Assembly: GCF_032884065.1 (NCBI RefSeq)
Contig: NC_088871.1
Span: 13,286,394-13,350,393, forward strand
Length of the DNA stretch: 64,000 bases
Reading direction: 5' to 3'
Source of the DNA: Artemia franciscana
Taxonomy: Eukaryota > Arthropoda > Branchiopoda > Anostraca > Artemiidae
The position numbers were made by a program, and so were the translations under genes. The notes below the pieces were generated by a model. The model made no database searches and was not told where the DNA came from. It saw only the letters and a list, made by a program, of their open reading frames with translations. How positions within the stretch are numbered: position 1 is the first letter of the stretch; each line of letters starts with the position of its first letter. Shown here piece by piece: positions 61,084 to 64,000 of this stretch.

Positions 61084-64000
61084 TCACTCTAAATATAGAC
61101 TGCCTTGGAAAACAATATCACGCTTTATTTTTGTTGAAGCAGCCTCCATCTTACTTTCGAGTGTTGGATTACCAAGAATTTGAGCGGCTTTACGAATATC
61201 CTCTAAAGTCTCTACAAGTTGCTGTATCACTCTTACTATCGAGCCTTCCTTTTCGTCAGTCAGTTCTATAATTTCTCTAAATGACTCACCCATCGCCCAT
61301 CTATAAACCACCTCAACTAGGCCAAATTGAAACTGATCAACATAGTCATTAACATTTTCTAGTAAACCGAAGCGTTTTTGAGTTTCACCAATGTCCGTTG
61401 CTAACTTTTGAATGCGCTCTATAATTTCCTTTTGAGAAGGAGTAAGGTTTGGCTCCATCTTAGAAGCCATTTCCTTTTGAGAAGAAGTAGGCTTTTGATT
61501 GAAAACTAAACATGATAGTAATGCTGCAATATCTTCTTCTGGTAAATCGGTGAAAATATTGTGGAATAATAACTCGGTCAGCATTAATTCTTGTTTTCCA
61601 ATGCTACACGCTACCTGTCCCTTCAGTTGAACTACGTTATCCGAATTAACATACTCGAAAGATTTCAAAACATTCAATTTTGCAGCATATTCTGCTGAAT
61701 TACCAAGACGCTCGTCCGAAGTGAGGTAAGCTAACCGTTTGTATTCTTCTCGCTCTTGTACAGTGAAATTCCAATGGTCATAAAAAGATGAGCACAAGTA
61801 ACAATTGAAATCCTCATACTTTGGTTTGATTTTTTGCAAGTCCTGCAATTTCAAAACCATGTCGTAATTTTTCTGTTTTAAATGTTCTTCCAAATTAAGA
61901 GAACTGAAGTTGGGATCTTTTGACATACTCAATAAGGCATCAACTGCTTTCACAAATTCAGAACAAGGAGAATCTTCCTTCGGTTTTGTGTTCCAGTCAT
62001 TTAATATGGCCTTGCAATTTACTTTTAGGGTGAAATTGGTAACATCTGCAATGTCTTCTACCTTCAAAGATAAAACGTCACCGTCCCGACCATGTGGAAC
62101 AAAATATGTATGTTTTACAAGGGCTACCATTTTTGGTGTTAGGGCAGATTTCGGTCTGGTTTTATCTATTTTTTTCATTGAGTTTTCTCTCTTTGTTTCT
62201 CTGCTCCCACGGAGGACTAAAGTCTTAAAAATGGGCTCTTTAGAAAGGTTATTGACATCTAGAAGGAGACCAACTTTTAAAACACATTCATCGTCGACGA
62301 CTGTTAAAAAGCGTCCAGGTTTCAATGCCTTAATTACTTGGGGGTGTAAAACAAGCTTATACGCTTCAGCTTTTTTTTCTAGATACTTTCTAGCAGCTTC
62401 ATATAAGCTTTCAACATCTGAGCACGTGTTACAGTCAAGTTTTGGGCGGATCTCTAATTGCTTCATTTCCTTTTCAAGTTGTTCGATTTTTGAGCGAAAA
62501 TGAACCTCACTAAAGCTTAGTTTCATCATGTCTTGAACTTTTAATTGTTTTCCTCTCAGTAAATTCAATATCATCGAATAAGTCACACGAAACTGCGATT
62601 CTAATTTTTGAGGTTTTCCGAGCATCATTTTATGAAGGCTTTCCAATTCCGGCACATTATCTTTGCATAATATTAGAACAGTGCCAGTAGAGTCTAAACC
62701 TCGTCTTCCAGCACGTCCAGCCATCTGTATATATTCTGAAGGCAGCAATTGTCTTCGACCATTGTCGTCGTATTTCATTATATCGTCAAAAACTACTGAG
62801 CGAGCAGGCATATTTACTCCCATTGCGAAAGTCTCAGTTGCAAATAGCAGCTTAACCTTCCCAGCTTGGAACAGCATTTCAACAATTTCTTTTAAAATTG
62901 GCAATTTTCCACTGTGATGGACACCTATTCCTCGGTTCAGCAGACTTGACATTTCAGTAACTTGTGGAAGCTTTTTGTCTGAGCCTTTGAGTTTTTTCAG
63001 GCATTTTTGCCAGAATCGAGAAATTTCTTCTTTTTCGTCTGCTGTTGTCAAGTCAACAGAAGCCAATAAGTCTGCATTTTCATCGCATTCATCTCTTGAC
63101 AAAGTGAAACAAATAACAGGGAGCTTATCTTCGGAACGAAGATGATCGATTAGTCGAATCCAAAGCTGCTTTTGGCGCTGTGGTGTTTTAACCTTATTGT
63201 CTTCTTTTTTATTGCATCTATGATCATAATTTCGTCTACCCCCTCCAAGAGCCCCTTTTCCAGTGTCTTTCTGTTGACTATGGAATTTCTCTTTTGGTTT
63301 CTTTGCCTCTACAGCATCTAAATAGCCTTTACGCAGTAGAGTTCCCTCAGCTCCTAAAATAAGAAATTTGTGCTCCTGTGATTTTCTAGATTGTCCTGTA
63401 TATAAATAATGCTCCAAAGGTACAGGCCTCTTCGGTGTGCTTATAACATAAATCTTTCTTTTCTTCGTCATGCCAACCCATGACGCAAATTCCAAGGTGT
63501 TGGGAACAGTGGCACTCAACATGATGATTCCCACGTGTTCTGGTAAAAGAATTAAGACTTCTTCGTATACGACACCTCGTTCAGAATCGTTCATGTAATG
63601 AACTTCATCAAATATGACCCATTCTAGGTCTTGAACTGAACTTTGCCCATTATACAGCATGGATCTTAAAATCTCGGTCGTCATTATAACACAACTCGCA
63701 TTTGGATTGATCTGGACATCTCCTGTTATAATCCCGACGTCTTCACTAGTACTTCTAAACTCTCTAAATTTCTGGTTGGACAAGGCTTTGATAGGTGAAG
63801 TGTAAAATGTCTTCATCTTATGCTTCCGAGATAAAGCAATAGCATACTCAGCAACTACTGTTTTCCCTGCAGATGTATGTGCAGCGATAAGAACACTTTC
63901 ACCTTTCTCCAATTTAAGAATAGCATGTTTCTGAAAGCTGTCAAGCTCAAACTTCCATTTGAATGCAGGGTTTGGAACCATAGTGTCAAAATCAACAGCT
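61084..64000 (-). CDS. SKI2: Ski2-like DExH RNA helicase (Ski complex), N-terminus beyond window
   Basis: Seen: one frame stays open from the stop at 61084 to the window edge. The first ATG (63981) is probably internal because coding-like residues (AVDFDT) precede it. Counting from that ATG there are 965 residues: motif I AAHTSAGKT at 33-41, DEVH at 125-128, SAT at 156-158, a basic linker at about 225-270, the second RecA domain from about 275, and motif VI QMAGRAGRRG at 419-428. An arch-like region and a C-terminal DSHCT-like domain (about 780-960) follow. Known: this order defines Ski2/Mtr4 helicases. The sequence around the DEVH box and the RPVPLEHYL segment match SKIV2L (SKIC2) better than Mtr4. 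In the Ski complex this helicase feeds mRNA 3'-5' into the cytoplasmic exosome. Inferred: a functional orthologue, since no frameshift or lost motif is visible. The 2.9 kb have no intron, so a retrocopy is not excluded. About 250-300 N-terminal residues are missing from the window. Confidence 0.93.
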   Translation of the reverse strand, partial: AVDFDTMVPNPAFKWKFELDSFQKHAILKLEKGESVLIAAHTSAGKTVVAEYAIALSRKHKMKTFYTSPIKALSNQKFREFRSTSEDVGIITGDVQINPNASCVIMTTEILRSMLYNGQSSVQDLEWVIFDEVHYMNDSERGVVYEEVLILLPEHVGIIMLSATVPNTLEFASWVGMTKKRKIYVISTPKRPVPLEHYLYTGQSRKSQEHKFLILGAEGTLLRKGYLDAVEAKKPKEKFHSQQKDTGKGALGGGRRNYDHRCNKKEDNKVKTPQRQKQLWIRLIDHLRSEDKLPVICFTLSRDECDENADLLASVDLTTADEKEEISRFWQKCLKKLKGSDKKLPQVTEMSSLLNRGIGVHHSGKLPILKEIVEMLFQAGKVKLLFATETFAMGVNMPARSVVFDDIMKYDDNGRRQLLPSEYIQMAGRAGRRGLDSTGTVLILCKDNVPELESLHKMMLGKPQKLESQFRVTYSMILNLLRGKQLKVQDMMKLSFSEVHFRSKIEQLEKEMKQLEIRPKLDCNTCSDVESLYEAARKYLEKKAEAYKLVLHPQVIKALKPGRFLTVVDDECVLKVGLLLDVNNLSKEPIFKTLVLRGSRETKRENSMKKIDKTRPKSALTPKMVALVKHTYFVPHGRDGDVLSLKVEDIADVTNFTLKVNCKAILNDWNTKPKEDSPCSEFVKAVDALLSMSKDPNFSSLNLEEHLKQKNYDMVLKLQDLQKIKPKYEDFNCYLCSSFYDHWNFTVQEREEYKRLAYLTSDERLGNSAEYAAKLNVLKSFEYVNSDNVVQLKGQVACSIGKQELMLTELLFHNIFTDLPEEDIAALLSCLVFNQKPTSSQKEMASKMEPNLTPSQKEIIERIQKLATDIGETQKRFGLLENVNDYVDQFQFGLVEVVYRWAMGESFREIIELTDEKEGSIVRVIQQLVETLEDIRKAAQILGNPTLESKMEAASTKIKRDIVFQGSLYLE

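Noticed and set aside
61910-62503. 197-codon plus-strand frame
   Set aside because: Antisense shadow of the Ski2-like coding frame. It has no family resemblance.

Overview
The window looks like nuclear DNA of an invertebrate, most likely an arthropod and perhaps a branchiopod crustacean such as a brine shrimp. The evidence is AT-rich sequence, intron-split genes, and decayed CR1-like and RTE-like LINEs. There are also Helitron remnants, tRNA-derived SINE-like sequences, long (TA)n tracts and many long-armed inverted repeats. The taxon is an inference from general character and was not tested by a search.

Two protein-coding genes are supported, both on the minus strand. At the right end (61084-64000) a long open frame encodes nearly all of a Ski2-type DExH RNA helicase, the helicase of the cytoplasmic Ski complex; its N-terminus lies beyond the window. 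On the left, five phase-compatible exons between 22406 and 6810 assemble into a BTB-BACK protein of about 392 residues with a divergent, apparently shortened PHR-like C-terminus. Its introns hold a LINE, SINE-like sequence, a tandem repeat, a LINE tail, a TA tract, a Helitron and a foldback repeat. Weaker candidate exons of one or more unidentified minus-strand genes lie at 24541-24726, 25864-25944 and perhaps 37953-38288.

Layout: 1-6800 is repeats, including a foldback-family copy at 3027-5085. 6810-22406 is the BTB-BACK gene. 22790-23700 holds RTE fragments. 26660-33945 is a nested block: an RTE 3' end, a TA tract, a 0.69-kb palindrome, a Helitron, and a near-full-length RTE lying between inverted arms. 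34000-38380 is mostly featureless, apart from a 579-bp inverted-repeat transposon inserted in an RTE fragment. 38390-47935 is a head-to-tail array of CR1-like LINE copies with a 2377-bp repeat unit. 47960-49640 holds LINE debris, a 22-bp minisatellite and an AGT/ACT mirror-oriented microsatellite. 49797-58084 carries three more foldback-family copies. 58142-60200 has two LINE remnants, followed by the Ski2-like gene.

I found no multi-gene functional system. The most notable signals are structural: the LINE tandem array with a shared microhomology junction; the inverted-repeat transposon with an 8-bp target duplication, confirmed by an empty site elsewhere in the window; Helitrons that keep the helicase C-terminus and two successive 3' hairpins; and the repeated occurrence of long palindromes.
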